Shown: positions 6,591 through 13,439, numbered from the stretch's first letter. The stretch: DNA of 23,868 nt from an uncultured archaeon (GCA_937982425.1 CALJLT010000031.1:1-23868), one strand, 5' to 3'. A program made the numbers and translations. The notes: generated by a model from the letters alone, not told the origin.

Positions 6591-7354
6591 AAAGGTTCAT
6601 AGTTATAACTTCTGGTAAAGGAGGAGTTGGAAAAACAACTACTTCAATAAATTTAGCTGCTGCTTTAAATAATTTTGGAAAACGAGTTTTAATTATAGAC
6701 GGAAACCTTTCAACACCTAACGTTGGAATACATTTGAATTCTCCAGAAGTTCCAGTTAGTTTGAATCATGTCTTAAATAGAAAGGCCAAACCTTTTGAAG
6801 CAGTTTATAAGCATGATTCTGGAATTCATGTTATTCTTGCATCACTTTCAGTTAAAGAACTTAAAAAAATGAAAAATGGAAAGATAAGTGATTTTAAAAA
6901 AGAATTTTTGGAAATTGCAGACTATGTTATTGTTGATTCTGCTGCCGGGTTGGGAGATGAAGCACTTAGAGCAATAGAAGCAGGAGATGAATTGATTTTA
7001 GTAACAAATCCAGAAATGCCTGCAATAACTGATGCGCTTAAAACAATTAGGTTAGCTGAAGAGATGAAAAAGAAAATAACCGGAGTTATAATTTCAAGAG
7101 TTAGAAATAATAAATACGAGCTTGAACCCGAAGTTGTAAAAGAAATGCTGGAAGCTCCAATTTTAGGAAGTGTTCCTGAAGATAACGTTATGCAACTTGC
7201 CTTGAGAATGAAAGATGCGGTTGTTCATACTCATCCTAAATCTAAACCTGCTAGGGCGTATAAAGAAATTGCGGCAAAACTTGCAGGAGTTTATTATGAT
7301 TCTAACAAAGATAAGGAGAAACTCTTTATCCGTATTTTTAGAAGAAAGTATTAA
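6587..7354 (+). CDS. minD: MinD/ParA-family P-loop ATPase
   Basis: Membrane- or partner-cycling ATPase. Deviant Walker A GKGGVGKTT (residues 10-18; signature Lys11, catalytic Lys16), VLIIDGNLSTPNVGIHL as switch I region in place of the usual D-A-D-L-G-L-A-N, YVIVDSAAGLGDEALRA as Walker B/switch II, and LVTNPEMPAITDA. Total 255 aa, normal for MinD. The C-terminus DKEKLFIRIFRRKY is basic and amphipathic, consistent with a MinD-type membrane-targeting helix (inferred). Archaea have several MinD paralogues (positioning of motility machinery and others), so a cell-division role should not be assumed. Coupled by a 4-bp overlap to the upstream helical protein; ends 3 bp from the convergent E1 gene. 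Confidence 0.88.
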   Translation: MKRFIVITSGKGGVGKTTTSINLAAALNNFGKRVLIIDGNLSTPNVGIHLNSPEVPVSLNHVLNRKAKPFEAVYKHDSGIHVILASLSVKELKKMKNGKISDFKKEFLEIADYVIVDSAAGLGDEALRAIEAGDELILVTNPEMPAITDALKTIRLAEEMKKKITGVIISRVRNNKYELEPEVVKEMLEAPILGSVPEDNVMQLALRMKDAVVHTHPKSKPARAYKEIAAKLAGVYYDSNKDKEKLFIRIFRRKY

Positions 7355-7357
7355 TTT

Positions 7358-8371
7358 TTAGAAATCTCTCCATTCTACACTTAAATCCATAAAATCAATT
7401 TCTGCAAAACGATTAATGTTCAATTTTCCTTTTCCAATTAAATATTTGAAAATTTCCATTGTTTGAATGTTGGCTATTGCCCCTGCAATTGGGCCGATAT
7501 TTCCAGAATCTTTTATATCCCTTATTATCTTAAAATCCTTTAAAGGATCTTGGCTCTTCTGATAGTTTAAAAAATCTTCAAAAGATTTTGTTTTTCCAGG
7601 AATAATTATTGGACCAACCATTCCTAAATGTAAGTTATATCCTCCAGAAACACAATAGGGAATCCCCTTCATTTTACTTGCATAACTATTGATTATCTTT
7701 GTAGTTTCAGATATTGAGGGCGAATCGGCACAATTAACCAAAAAATTACACCCTTTTATTATTCCTTCAAGGTCTGAATTTGGTTCCACTTTTTTTACAA
7801 AAGGGATTATTTTTGTATCTGTTAACTTTTCTTTAATCACTTCAACTTTGTATTTTCCTACGTCGTTTGAAGTAAAAAATAATTGTCTATTTAAATTGCT
7901 TTCACTAACTATATCTGGATCTACTATTCTTATCTCACCAATTCCTATTTGGCTCAATCCATTTACAATCCAAGTTCCTATTCCCCCTATTCCAAAAACC
8001 CCAATTACTGATTTTTCTAAATTGTTTTGTAAATTTAAAGTTTCAGCTCTTGAATCTGTAATCTCATCTAAAAATAAGGCCTGTTTATAGTATTTTCCGA
8101 TAGGTAATTCTTTTTCATGCCTACTAATTATTCCTTCTTTTTCTAAGGCATTTATACAAGATTCTATATCTCCTCTCTGATATTTTTTGGATAATTCTTC
8201 TATTAAAGATGGTTTTCTAATTTCAAGTTCCAACAAATTTACTAAATCTTTAACTAAAGAATCTACTTGGAATTTTTTTATTCTTCTTGTTGCCGTTGAT
8301 AGAAAAATATAATTTCCTTCAAAATCTTCCAAAATGTATAATGAATCCTTAATTTTTAATTTAGTTTCCAT
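7358..8371 (-). CDS. E1/ThiF-like adenylating enzyme with N-terminal PqqD/RRE-like domain
   Basis: Residues about 1-85 have the beta-beta-beta + winged-helix profile of RiPP recognition elements (LKIKDSLYILEDFEGNYIFL ... SLIEELSKKY ... INALEKEGII). Residues about 120-337 are a complete E1-like Rossmann domain: GIGGIG (127-132), DPDIVSESNLNRQ (151-163), GKYK (172-175) and CADSPS (214-219). MoeB/ThiF enzymes adenylate a carrier protein's C-terminal Gly-Gly; RRE-E1 fusions of this size such as MccB and PaaA act on short peptides instead. Cysteines are only at 72, 208, 214 and 240, so the two C-x2-C zinc pairs common in the family are missing. The start at 8371 overlaps the upstream hydrolase-like gene by 11 bp, with GGAGA a short way before it. 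It is the third gene of an operon led by a 49-aa peptide. The E1 assignment is sure; the RRE and peptide substrate are inferred. Confidence 0.8.
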   Translation of the reverse strand: METKLKIKDSLYILEDFEGNYIFLSTATRRIKKFQVDSLVKDLVNLLELEIRKPSLIEELSKKYQRGDIESCINALEKEGIISRHEKELPIGKYYKQALFLDEITDSRAETLNLQNNLEKSVIGVFGIGGIGTWIVNGLSQIGIGEIRIVDPDIVSESNLNRQLFFTSNDVGKYKVEVIKEKLTDTKIIPFVKKVEPNSDLEGIIKGCNFLVNCADSPSISETTKIINSYASKMKGIPYCVSGGYNLHLGMVGPIIIPGKTKSFEDFLNYQKSQDPLKDFKIIRDIKDSGNIGPIAGAIANIQTMEIFKYLIGKGKLNINRFAEIDFMDLSVEWRDF

Positions 8372-8942
8372 TATAAATTATCTCTCCGTATTTTATTTTC
8401 CTCTTTTTTGTGGGCTCAAATAAAATTTCTCCTTGACTATCTAAGGGGGCAATTATTTTATAGCTCTTCAATTTTTTTCTTAAATAAGAATCTTTTCTTA
8501 AATGCCAACATCCTAGAATAACTAAGATTGGTTTTGATGTTTTTTGTGTATATTCTAAAATTTTAGAGAGATGTTTTCTCTCTCTTTTTTTTAAAATTAG
8601 CTCAACTTCTTTTTCTTCACTTGCACTTAATTTTTTCTTTCCTTTTATTTTAGTTTGAATTTCTTTATTAAATCCAAAATTTTTAAAATCCATTCCAATC
8701 AATTTTATGTTTTTCTTATAACATAATTCAATTAATCTTTTTACTTCTTCAAATGAAGTCATTTGAGAAATTATTTTTTTATTGAAAATGTCTTTGAAAT
8801 TTTTTTCGGAATCTAAAACTAGATTTTCCAAGTCTTCTGAAAGAATAAATTCTGGATTTACTAGATTTATTATTTCTTTTTGTTTAGAAAAATCATCTAA
8901 AAAAGAATGGGTACTACCAACAAAAATTATAGGATTTTGCAT
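8361..8942 (-). CDS. TraB/Tiki-superfamily-like putative peptidase
   Basis: 193 aa, no signal peptide. Begins FVGSTHSFLDDF (residues 6-17), like the G-T/S-x-H strand-turn of the TraB/ChaN/Tiki fold. It is followed by NPEFILSEDLEN (the P-x-x-V-x-x-E position), IKLIGMDF, and LVILGCWHLRKDSYLRKKL near the C-terminus, matching the conserved G-x-x-H of that superfamily. Some members (Tiki) are metalloproteases; TraB, ChaN and erythromycin-esterase relatives share the fold. A peptidase role here is inference from the fold resemblance and from its position between a 49-aa peptide and an RRE-E1 enzyme. Starts 14 nt after the peptide gene stop and overlaps the E1 gene by 11 bp, a tight operon. Confidence 0.5.
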   Translation of the reverse strand: MQNPIIFVGSTHSFLDDFSKQKEIINLVNPEFILSEDLENLVLDSEKNFKDIFNKKIISQMTSFEEVKRLIELCYKKNIKLIGMDFKNFGFNKEIQTKIKGKKKLSASEEKEVELILKKRERKHLSKILEYTQKTSKPILVILGCWHLRKDSYLRKKLKSYKIIAPLDSQGEILFEPTKKRKIKYGEIIYNGN

Positions 8943-8956
8943 CTTAATTTAGGATT

Positions 8957-9106
8957 TTACATCCAATATTTAATGCTTGTTGGGCCTCTGTAAACTCCTT
9001 CTTCTATCTTTACTAATCCCTTATATAAAACCTCTTTAATTTCTAGAGATTTTAGTTCTTCGGAACTAGTTTTAATTTCTTCTATCTTTTTTTCAATAGT
9101 TTCCAT
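8957..9106 (-). CDS. 49-aa peptide, candidate RiPP precursor for the RRE-E1 enzyme
   Basis: ATG at 9104-9106, TAA at 8957-8959. The N-terminal about 35 residues are acidic/basic and helical (METIEKKIEEIKTSSEELKS, then LEIKEVLYKGLVKIEE), leader-like. The C-terminal 13 residues, GVYRGPTSIKYWM, differ in composition and could be the core. No cysteine is present. Supported as a gene by a TATA-like box (TTATAA, 9129-9134) 26 nt upstream and by first place in an operon with a TraB/Tiki-like protein (14-nt gap) and an E1-like enzyme with an RRE-like domain. Gene reality moderately secure; precursor function inferred. It might instead be a small helical regulator. Confidence 0.55.
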   Translation of the reverse strand: METIEKKIEEIKTSSEELKSLEIKEVLYKGLVKIEEGVYRGPTSIKYWM

Positions 9107-9128
9107 TTATTGTAGAATCTTTTAAAGC

Positions 9129-9134
9129 TTATAA
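9129..9134 (-). promoter_or_regulatory. TATA-like box of the 49-aa peptide/TraB-like/E1 operon
   Basis: Minus strand TTATAA centred about 26 nt before ATG 9106, leaderless spacing. Confidence 0.45.
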
Positions 9135-9174
9135 TTCTTTTGTTTTAATATTTAATTTTAGAAGAAAGTATTAG

Positions 9175-9288
9175 TTATCTCATTAAAAATCTAATTGATT
9201 GAATTATGGATTTTGGAATTATTATTAATATAAATAGCAAGGCTAAGAAAACGTCTCCGAATACCCAAGAAAGTTTGTAATCTGACAT
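9175..9288 (-). CDS. 37-aa single-TM small protein
   Basis: ATG at 9286-9288, TAA at 9175-9177. N-terminal MSDYKLSWVF, then the hydrophobic stretch GDVFLALLFILIIIP and a basic end KSIIQSIRFLMR: one membrane helix with positive C-terminus. A TATA-like box CCATATAAA (9310-9318, minus strand) is centred 26 nt upstream of the ATG, matching the spacing of other genes. It lies 68 bp upstream of the 49-aa peptide gene on the same strand and could belong to that locus. Not recognised; very short, so moderate confidence. Confidence 0.45.
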   Translation of the reverse strand: MSDYKLSWVFGDVFLALLFILIIIPKSIIQSIRFLMR

Positions 9289-9309
9289 GTTTTTTTATAG
9301 AATCTGGGC

Positions 9310-9318
9310 TTTATATGG
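9310..9318 (-). promoter_or_regulatory. TATA-like box for the 37-aa membrane protein
   Basis: Minus strand CCATATAAA centred 26 nt before ATG 9288. Confidence 0.4.
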
Positions 9319-9380
9319 ATTTGGGCGGTTTTCCAAAAGACTTAATAATTCTGGGGGCTTATTAATTATGAACCGTAAGG

Positions 9381-9388
9381 TTTATAAT
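9381..9388 (+). promoter_or_regulatory. TATA-like box that sets the dockerin/T9SS protein start
   Basis: TTTATAAT centred about 25 nt before the ATG at 9410. This supports 9410 over upstream in-frame ATGs at 9287 and 9368. Confidence 0.5.
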
Positions 9389-9409
9389 TTGTTACTTCAT
9401 AATAATAAC

Positions 9410-11407
9410 ATGGAAAAAGAGAAGTCTTGGTTTAGAAGAGGACTTGAGAGGATCTTAGTTGATCCTTTGAAAAAGGTTGTCTTAGCGGGAGGAATAATGG
9501 CGGGGGCTTTTTCCCAAGGAGTTGAGGCGCAGAATCCGGTTATTTTTTACGGAATGCAGAATTTTGACCCAGGAGCGCAAAATAATGTTCTTAGCGGGGG
9601 GAGAGTTCATTTTAATTATTATGGCTCGGGAGATGCAAATGGAGATGGAATTTTGGATTGGGCAGATTATAACGCGATGCAACAAGGAATTTCAAACGAT
9701 AGGACGGATTTGAACGGAGATAAAGTTACAAATTCGGCAGATTTGGTTTTAATGAATAACTTTTTGAATGGGCAAACGAAATATCTTCCCGCACACTGGG
9801 ATTTGCTACAAACTTCTTCAGAAAGAATTTTTTGGACAAATAAGGCGCTTGCAATTGATTCAACTAATTTTCATTCGCCAGGTCCTAATTGGGATTGCAC
9901 ACAATATGCAGACCAAACAATGATAAATTTAGATGGAGTAGAAAAAATAGGTCCTTCAGTTTATAATCCAAATACTTATGATTTTTCAAAAAATGGAAGA
10001 TTTAATATTCCGACTTATTGGGCTGCTACTTATTCGTCTTCAGGGGTATCTCATGCTATCAACGCGGTATTCGTGGGAGATTCAACACATAAGTTTAGCG
10101 ATTGGTATTTTATTGAACCTCAAACAGATGGGCAAGTAATTCCGGGAAGTTGGTCTATGGGATTAAATGTTCCGGTTGAAATTTGGAAAGAGATGTATCT
10201 TTATAGTCCTTTTTTTCAACAAATGAGACATGGTACAGAAAATTTAGTTAAATTTAATTTGAATAATGGAAATGGAAATATTAATTATGTTCATCCTTAT
10301 CTTCAAACAACGAGAAAGCGGATTCCTCTTAATCCTACAAATGAAGTTGTTCCTTCAGATACTTCTGTGTTTTTGGGACAATCGGTGAATCCTCAGAATA
10401 CTGGAAATGTTTATAATATAAGTGATGGTGCGGATGTTTTTTATAGTGATTCTTTAGTGAATTATGGAAATGGGAATTCAAGAATTTATAGAACTTTTAG
10501 TTGGAAGCCGTTTCATCATTATATTGATAGTTCTGCTCCTACAACTCTTTTAAAAGAATATCCTTGGAGTTGGTTGAATGTGGATTCTCTCGGCACTCAA
10601 ATAATTGATGTTGTAGATAATCAAGCTCCGGTTGTTTGGGTTGTTTCTCCAATTTATTCGGTTCCATATCCTGCAACAAATATTCCTTCTCCTCAATTTA
10701 GTGTTGTAGATAATTCTGGACTTCCAGTAAATATTAATTATATAGGAGATTCGCTTACACAAGAGGCAAATGGATGCGGGCAGTTTAATTATGAACAATG
10801 GTTAAAATACGAATTTAGTGATTTAGCTGGAAATGTTAAAACTAAAACTTTTAAGAATGCAGAAATTTACAAGCCAAATGAATCTCTTGAATTTAGTTAT
10901 GTGCCTTCGCCGGATACAACGGTTGGAAAGTGGTTTGAAGTTCTTCCTTCAAATTTGGAAAATTTTGTTAAAGCAGAAGATAATCTTTATTCCCAAAATA
11001 ATTTAAATTTTGTATACACTCCTAATTTAACAAATTCAAGTTCAACTGAAAAAAGATATAATGTTTCGGTTAATGTTTCGGGGGATTGTGGATGTTCAAG
11101 AGATACGAGCTTTGTTTTAGTTCATGATTTAGTAAATTCTATTGGAAATTTTGAAAAAGGGTTGGAAGCGAGAGTTTATCCTAATCCTAGTGATGGAAGA
11201 GTGTATGTTGAAGGACAAGTTGAAAATTATAAAAAACTTAATTGGGAAGTTTATGATTTGAAAGGAAAATTAGTTGATTATGGAAAAGAGGAATTATTTG
11301 GTGAATATAAAGAAGAATTGGATTTTTCAAAATTAAAACCCGGAATGTATATTCTTGAATTAACTAGCGAAGATAAAACCGGAAAGTATAAGATTATTAA
11401 GAAATGA
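9410..11407 (+). CDS. Secreted protein with dockerin module and T9SS type A sorting domain
   Basis: 665 aa from ATG 9410; the frame is open upstream, but the TATA-like box and a proper signal peptide favour this start. Residues 1-40 form a signal peptide (basic n-region, VVLAGGIMAGAF core, VEA cleavage region, then QNP). Residues about 74-121 form a dockerin-like pair of calcium loops, GDANGDGILDWADYNAM and DLNGDKVTNSADLVLM. The middle is low-homology beta-rich and cargo-like, without recognised catalytic residues. Residues about 578-665 match the type A C-terminal sorting domain of the Bacteroidota type IX secretion system: RVYPNPSDGRVYVEG, WEVYDLKGKLV, LDFSKLKPGMYILEL, KYKIIKK. Archaea lack an outer membrane and T9SS, so this suggests horizontal transfer and reuse. 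GCG/GGGG runs near the start look slightly richer in G than neighbours. Domain calls confident; role unknown. Confidence 0.82.
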   Translation: MEKEKSWFRRGLERILVDPLKKVVLAGGIMAGAFSQGVEAQNPVIFYGMQNFDPGAQNNVLSGGRVHFNYYGSGDANGDGILDWADYNAMQQGISNDRTDLNGDKVTNSADLVLMNNFLNGQTKYLPAHWDLLQTSSERIFWTNKALAIDSTNFHSPGPNWDCTQYADQTMINLDGVEKIGPSVYNPNTYDFSKNGRFNIPTYWAATYSSSGVSHAINAVFVGDSTHKFSDWYFIEPQTDGQVIPGSWSMGLNVPVEIWKEMYLYSPFFQQMRHGTENLVKFNLNNGNGNINYVHPYLQTTRKRIPLNPTNEVVPSDTSVFLGQSVNPQNTGNVYNISDGADVFYSDSLVNYGNGNSRIYRTFSWKPFHHYIDSSAPTTLLKEYPWSWLNVDSLGTQIIDVVDNQAPVVWVVSPIYSVPYPATNIPSPQFSVVDNSGLPVNINYIGDSLTQEANGCGQFNYEQWLKYEFSDLAGNVKTKTFKNAEIYKPNESLEFSYVPSPDTTVGKWFEVLPSNLENFVKAEDNLYSQNNLNFVYTPNLTNSSSTEKRYNVSVNVSGDCGCSRDTSFVLVHDLVNSIGNFEKGLEARVYPNPSDGRVYVEGQVENYKKLNWEVYDLKGKLVDYGKEELFGEYKEELDFSKLKPGMYILELTSEDKTGKYKIIKK

Positions 11408-11521
11408 ACTAAATTTTATTGAATTCTTTATGAATAATCTTTTGTGGTTTGAAATTTTATTATTTCTTGAAAAGAATGACTTATTTAGTTTTTTTAACAT
11501 AAGGCTTTGTAATAACAAAAC

Positions 11522-11529
11522 TTAAAAAT
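11522..11529 (+). promoter_or_regulatory. TATA-like box of the Cys-rich peptide/rSAM operon
   Basis: TTAAAAAT centred about 25 nt before the peptide ATG at 11550, with no Shine-Dalgarno. Confidence 0.5.
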
Positions 11530-11549
11530 CTTGAATACCTCTGAAATTT

Positions 11550-11729
11550 ATGGGAGAAACACTTTTAGACAAAGTTGTTGGAATCCAATTGAGAGGTGGG
11601 CCTATTAAAGAATTAGACTTTAGTATATATCAAGCTAAAGTAGAATCTTATGCCTCTGACTGTTGCTATGGTGCGGAATGTGGAGACTGTGACTGTGGCG
11701 GTTATTGTATAGATTCTGAATGTGGTTAA
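11550..11729 (+). CDS. 59-aa Cys-rich peptide, candidate rSAM RiPP precursor
   Basis: ATG at 11550, TAA at 11727-11729; the radical SAM gene starts at the very next base. The N-terminal about 34 residues (MGETLLDKVVGIQLRGGPIK, then ELDFSIYQAKVESY) are cysteine-free and leader-like. The C-terminal 25 residues (from A35) contain seven cysteines (38, 39, 44, 47, 49, 53, 58) embedded in small and acidic residues (DCCYGAECGDCDCGGYC). This leader/core split next to a SPASM-type radical SAM enzyme is the usual arrangement of thioether-forming RiPPs (sactipeptides, ranthipeptides). There is no signal peptide, and the size is below common ORF cutoffs. A metallothionein-like metal-binding peptide is the main alternative. 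Gene reality strong from promoter and abutting operon; the modification is inferred. Confidence 0.72.
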   Translation: MGETLLDKVVGIQLRGGPIKELDFSIYQAKVESYASDCCYGAECGDCDCGGYCIDSECG

Positions 11730-12764
11730 ATGGCGGAATTTAATACGGTTTGGTTTCCTCTTCAGTATGAATGTAATAACAAGTGTAACTGGTGTTATGC
11801 TCCTTCTGAAATAACCTCTTCTAAAGAAAAAAGATTTAATGATAAGAAAGAAAATGAATTTATTGATTTAATTGATAATTTAAATGTAAAAAAAATTATT
11901 TTAATTGGGGGGGAACCTTCAATCTATCCCTCTCTTGAAAGAGTAATTGAAAGAATTTCTAAGAAAGGTATTAGGGTTTCTATGGTAACAAATGGAAGAA
12001 AACTTTCTGATTATTCTTTTGTCCAGAGATTAGGAGATAGAGGTTTAAATTCTTTAACGATTTCTATTGAAGGGAGCTCATCAGAAATTCATGATTCAAT
12101 TACAGGAGTTCCTGGAAGTTTCTACGAAACATTGCAAGGAATAGATAATTCAATCAAATACGGTTTTCTGACTTGCACAGAAACTACAATGTGTAATGAA
12201 AATGAAGGAGATTTAGAAAATATTATTCATCTTCTTGAAGGAAGAGATTTATCGCACAGGTTATTCAATATTTGTGGTCCATGTGTCAGTAATTTAGATA
12301 ATTCTATTTATACCATTCCCTTATCTAAAGGAGCTAAATTATTTGAAAGGGTTTATAAATCTGCTAAAAGAAAAAATGTTCGACTTGTTACTCCTGTTCC
12401 AGTATGTAATTTAGATAAAGACTTATATAAGCATATGAAAGAGAATAATGCTGTTTCTCATGGATGTCACATTTTATTCGGAACAAATTTTGTATTAGAT
12501 GCTAATGGAGATGTTTTACCCTGTGTACATTTTTCAAATTATCCTCTTTTTAATATTTATGAAGAAGATAAGATAATTTCTCCTGAAAGATTTATGGATT
12601 TATGGGAAAATCCAGATGAAACAAACCAAAAGTTTAGAAAGATTTTAAGAAGATATCCTTCTCAAAAATGCGAGGAAGGGAGATGCTGGAATCCATGTAC
12701 TGGCGGATGTTCTGTTTTTTGGTTAAAGTATAATCCTGAAGAAGAAATAAGAGGTTTAAAATAA
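11730..12764 (+). CDS. Radical SAM enzyme with SPASM-like C-terminus, candidate peptide maturase
   Basis: 344 aa. The radical SAM cluster motif C-x3-C-x2-C is at Cys15, Cys19 and Cys22 (ECNNKCNWCY), with the SAM-binding GGEPS at 60-64 and a TIM-barrel order typical of AdoMet radical enzymes. The C-terminus holds a SPASM/twitch-like auxiliary Fe-S region: Cys246, Cys265 in G-D-V-L-P-C, then Cys314, 319, 323 and 327 (CEEGRCWNPCTGGC). SPASM enzymes modify ribosomal peptides or proteins by radical chemistry (thioether, C-C links, maturation of sulfatases). Translation starts immediately after the stop of a seven-cysteine peptide and the next gene follows after 3 bp, so the peptide is the likely substrate. 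No RRE domain is seen in this protein, which is atypical for some families. rSAM identity sure; substrate inferred. Confidence 0.87.
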   Translation: MAEFNTVWFPLQYECNNKCNWCYAPSEITSSKEKRFNDKKENEFIDLIDNLNVKKIILIGGEPSIYPSLERVIERISKKGIRVSMVTNGRKLSDYSFVQRLGDRGLNSLTISIEGSSSEIHDSITGVPGSFYETLQGIDNSIKYGFLTCTETTMCNENEGDLENIIHLLEGRDLSHRLFNICGPCVSNLDNSIYTIPLSKGAKLFERVYKSAKRKNVRLVTPVPVCNLDKDLYKHMKENNAVSHGCHILFGTNFVLDANGDVLPCVHFSNYPLFNIYEEDKIISPERFMDLWENPDETNQKFRKILRRYPSQKCEEGRCWNPCTGGCSVFWLKYNPEEEIRGLK

Positions 12765-12767
12765 AAA

Positions 12768-13421
12768 ATGCCGAAAATTATCTTTAAATTTGATAAAGAA
12801 AAAGACTTATGGAATCACTGGCATAAATCTAATTGGAAATCTTCTTGGACAGATTTTAGAATTCATCCAGAAATTAAAAAGATTTGTGAAGGAAAAAAAT
12901 TTGAAGAATGTAAGGAGAAATTATCTTCCTATTTATCAAAATTGCAAGAGTCGGATCTTATCTCAATAGAACTTTATTCTTTAGAAAAATCTTGGCGGGA
13001 AATTGAAAAAGAATTTTTTGAACGGATGGATAATTTAATGAAGAAAAATTTTAATAAAGATATAATAGCTTATCTTACCACGCTTGGAATTTGCCCTTAT
13101 GATCCTGATGAACCTTCCTTTATGTTTTCTTTATTTTATTCTTTGCCACACCAACTAAAAACTTGCGGTCATGAAATTATGCATCTTTACTTTCATAAAT
13201 TCTATTGGAATAAAGTAGAATCTAAAATTGGAAAAGATAAAACAGGAGATTTAAAAGAAGCATTAAGTGTTTTGTTAAATGTTGAATTTAGGGATTTATG
13301 GTTTGCTAAAGATGAAGGATATGAGCCTCATAAAGATTTAAGAGAATTTATTTTGACTGAATGGAAAAAGGAAAAAGATTTTGAAAAACTTTTGGACAAA
13401 TGTATTTTATATTTGTCTTAA
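12768..13421 (+). CDS. HExxH putative zinc metallopeptidase, 217 aa
   Basis: Contains CGHEIMHLYFHKFYW with the zinc-protease signature HEIMH at residues 135-139. A downstream acidic residue (Glu164 in KEALSVLL, preceded by G-D-L) could be the third ligand, gluzincin-style. The rest is helical with many Trp residues; N-terminal MPKIIFKFDKEKDLWNHWHK. No signal peptide or TM, so it is a cytoplasmic enzyme. It starts 3 bp after the radical SAM stop and is surely co-transcribed, which suggests removal of the leader from the modified peptide or processing of another target. I believe related HExxH proteins occur in other DPANN/CPR genomes without such neighbours (from memory, unverified), so a general role remains possible. 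Family name unknown. Confidence 0.65.
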   Translation: MPKIIFKFDKEKDLWNHWHKSNWKSSWTDFRIHPEIKKICEGKKFEECKEKLSSYLSKLQESDLISIELYSLEKSWREIEKEFFERMDNLMKKNFNKDIIAYLTTLGICPYDPDEPSFMFSLFYSLPHQLKTCGHEIMHLYFHKFYWNKVESKIGKDKTGDLKEALSVLLNVEFRDLWFAKDEGYEPHKDLREFILTEWKKEKDFEKLLDKCILYLS

Positions 13422-13439
13422 ATACATAAAAACTAAATT

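Noticed and set aside
9287..9409. Upstream in-frame ATGs (9287, 9368) extending the T9SS/dockerin protein by 41 or 14 residues
   Set aside because: TATA-like box at 9381-9388 sits downstream of both and 25 nt before ATG 9410; the extension would bury the signal peptide.
9410..11407. Whole contig being bacterial (Bacteroidota) because of the T9SS domain
   Set aside because: Sec61-beta, NAC and consistent TATA-like leaderless promoters, including for this gene, argue for an archaeon; transfer is simpler.
11408..11549. Additional gene between the T9SS protein and the Cys-rich peptide
   Set aside because: Only short frames with early stops; apart from the TATA-like box near 11522 nothing is visible.
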